Source: Rhodospirillaceae bacterium
GTDB taxonomy: Bacteria; Pseudomonadota; Alphaproteobacteria; UBA828
DNA: 64,000 bases
Assembly: GCA_002728135.1 (NCBI GenBank)
Contig: PBVE01000012.1
Span: 1-64,000 of the forward strand
Direction: 5' to 3'
A program made the position numbers and the translations under genes. Positions 62,567 to 64,000 of this stretch are shown piece after piece. The notes below the pieces were generated by a model. The model did not search any database, was not told the origin of the DNA, and saw nothing but the letters and a program-made list of their open reading frames with translations. The stretch's first letter is position 1. The number at the start of each line of letters is the position of its first letter.

Positions 62567-64000
62567 TTAAGCCCGCCGTGCTGCTGCGGCAGAGTTTGAA
62601 CCAAGTGCAGCTAAGGCTGTATTAACAATGTTTTCAAAATCAAGTCCTGCATCTTTGTACATTCCATCAGGAGTACCGTGAGAAATAAACCTGTCCGGAA
62701 GTGTCATTGAACGAATTTTAAGACCAGAATCCAACATTCCACTATTGGCAAGATATTGCATAACATGAGCTGAAAACCCACCTACAGCACCCTCTTCAAT
62801 TGTAATTAGAACCTCATGTTCTCGTGCTAAACGTCTAACTAAATCTTCGTCAAGAGGTTTTACGAATCTTGCATCTGCTACAGTGGTGCTTAATCCTCTA
62901 GCAGTTAATTCCTCTGCTGCAGCTAGGCTCTCTTGAAGATGAGCCCCAAAAGATAAAATTGCGATATTCGTTCCTTCACGCATAATCCTGCCCTTACCCA
63001 ACTCAAGAGCTCGTATTTCTTTTGGCGTTTCAAGTCCTAAACCTTCCCCACGTGGATATCTAAAAGCACTTGGTCTATCGTCTATCAAGGCAGCTGTATG
63101 AACCATATGTCTTAACTCTGATTCGTCAGCAGGTGCCATTATGACTATTCCTGGAAGTGTACCCAAATATGTAATGTCATAAGACCCTGCATGCGTTGCA
63201 CCATCTGCACCAACCAAACCAGCACGATCAATAGCAAAACGAACTGGTAAACTTTGTAATGCAACATCATGAACAATTTGATCATATGCACGTTGTAAAA
63301 ACGTAGAATAGATGGCAGCAAAAGGCTTCATACCTTCTGTTGCAAGACCAGCCGCAAATGTTATCGCGTGTTGTTCAGCTATACCGACATCAAAACATCG
63401 CTCTGGAAATACAGATGAAAATTTGTCAATTCCAGTTCCTGATGGCATAGCAGCAGTAATTGCCACTATTTTGTCGTCACGTTGAGCCTCATTTATAAGA
63501 GCTTCTGCAAAGACATTTGTGTAGCTAGGAGCCTTTGGAGAAGCCTTCTTTTGCTCACCAGTCACTACATTAAATTTTCCTACACCATGATACTTATCTT
63601 CGGCTTCTTCAGCAGGTTTATATCCCTTACCCTTTTGAGTAATAACATGAATAAGAACTGGTCCTGGAGTATTATCATCCCTTACATTTTTTAGAACTGG
63701 GACTAAATGATCCAGATTGTGTCCGTCGATCGGTCCAATGTAAAAGAAACCCAGTTCATCGAAAAGCGTCCCACCTGTAACCATCCCTCTGCTATATTCC
63801 TCAGCTCGCTTAGCTGCCTCTCCCATAGGCTTAGGCAATTTAGATGCAAATTGCTTTGCTACTTCTCTAAGACTACGAAAAGAATGACTAGATAAGATAC
63901 GTGACAAATAAGCATTTAAAGCACCAACTGCAGGTGCAATAGACATCTTATTATCATTCAAAATAACTATGAGTCTCTCGTTTCTTGAGCCAGCATTATT
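62567..64000 (-). CDS. dxs: 1-deoxy-D-xylulose-5-phosphate synthase, C-terminal part (truncated by window edge)
   Basis: The frame continues without a stop to base 64000, so 477 of about 640 residues are present, from [19 protein letters not shown] to the end. Dxs condenses pyruvate and glyceraldehyde 3-phosphate with thiamine diphosphate in the first MEP step. [32 protein letters not shown] (catalytic Glu), [14 protein letters not shown] and the transketolase C-terminal domain are intact. The N-terminal thiamine-diphosphate motif lies beyond the edge. It precedes shc closely, coupling isoprenoid entry to hopanoids. Confidence 0.96.
   Translation of the reverse strand, partial: NNAGSRNERLIVILNDNKMSIAPAVGALNAYLSRILSSHSFRSLREVAKQFASKLPKPMGEAAKRAEEYSRGMVTGGTLFDELGFFYIGPIDGHNLDHLVPVLKNVRDDNTPGPVLIHVITQKGKGYKPAEEAEDKYHGVGKFNVVTGEQKKASPKAPSYTNVFAEALINEAQRDDKIVAITAAMPSGTGIDKFSSVFPERCFDVGIAEQHAITFAAGLATEGMKPFAAIYSTFLQRAYDQIVHDVALQSLPVRFAIDRAGLVGADGATHAGSYDITYLGTLPGIVIMAPADESELRHMVHTAALIDDRPSAFRYPRGEGLGLETPKEIRALELGKGRIMREGTNIAILSFGAHLQESLAAAEELTARGLSTTVADARFVKPLDEDLVRRLAREHEVLITIEEGAVGGFSAHVMQYLANSGMLDSGLKIRSMTLPDRFISHGTPDGMYKDAGLDFENIVNTALAALGSNSAAAARRA

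Overview
The window reads as an A+T-rich chromosome segment of an alphaproteobacterium, most likely a marine, low-GC member of the Rhodospirillales-like lineages. This rests on gene families and order: glnE–bcp, prfB–PBP1A–amidase–RNase E, aroQ–accB–accC–aat–DUF2155–mlaD, recJ–glpX–hom and rplM–rpsI. It also rests on an RNase E with the alphaproteobacterial S1 insertion and a C-terminal GWWQR motif, a ThiS–ThiG fusion and hopanoid genes. The lineage is inferred from protein features only; there is no rRNA gene here.

Layout. 1-22.6 kb is a housekeeping block: a truncated AsmA/DUF3971-type membrane protein, glnE, bcp, a DUF455 ferritin-like protein, prfB (with an intact programmed +1 frameshift), PBP1A, a periplasmic amidase, rne, an aminotransferase, a lipoprotein gamma-glutamyltransferase-like enzyme, an M48 protease, thiSG, aroQ, accBC, aat, DUF2155 and mlaD. 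22.9-45.9 kb is an accessory, catabolic-looking region of short units on both strands: PhyH and 2OG-Fe(II) oxygenases, an enoyl-CoA hydratase, two EamA transporters, two LLM-class flavin/F420-type oxidoreductases (one RutA-like), an acyl-CoA-dehydrogenase-like flavoprotein, a class II aldolase, an amidase, a lone ABC permease, an alcohol dehydrogenase, SDRs, PPOX flavoproteins and a second gamma-glutamyltransferase. Its centre is a cobalt-type nitrile hydratase operon (alpha, beta, activator, PPOX flavoprotein). The amidase about 6 kb upstream belongs to the nitrile-hydratase-associated type, so nitrile to amide to acid could run from genes in this window. 45.9-47.2 kb holds a CueR-like regulator, a DUF4396 membrane protein, a small MORN-type protein and tRNA-Glu(UUC). 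47.3-55.8 kb returns to housekeeping genes: recJ, glpX, hom, an OmpA lipoprotein, a gamma-carbonic anhydrase, argC, rpsI and rplM.

55.8-64 kb holds an enoyl-CoA hydratase and a CoA-binding protein, then an isoprenoid/hopanoid group: ispH and hpnH on the plus strand facing hpnG, shc and dxs on the minus strand. These link the MEP pathway (Dxs, IspH) to squalene cyclisation (Shc) and side-chain extension of hopanoids (HpnH, HpnG). dxs runs off the right edge.

No CRISPR array, insertion sequence, integrase, phage gene or rRNA was seen. The points most worth checking are the exact 91-bp repeat at the left edge, the nitrile/amide pathway, the ThiS–ThiG fusion, the enzymes that lack canonical catalytic residues, and a few well-formed inverted repeats and regulator-like sites.
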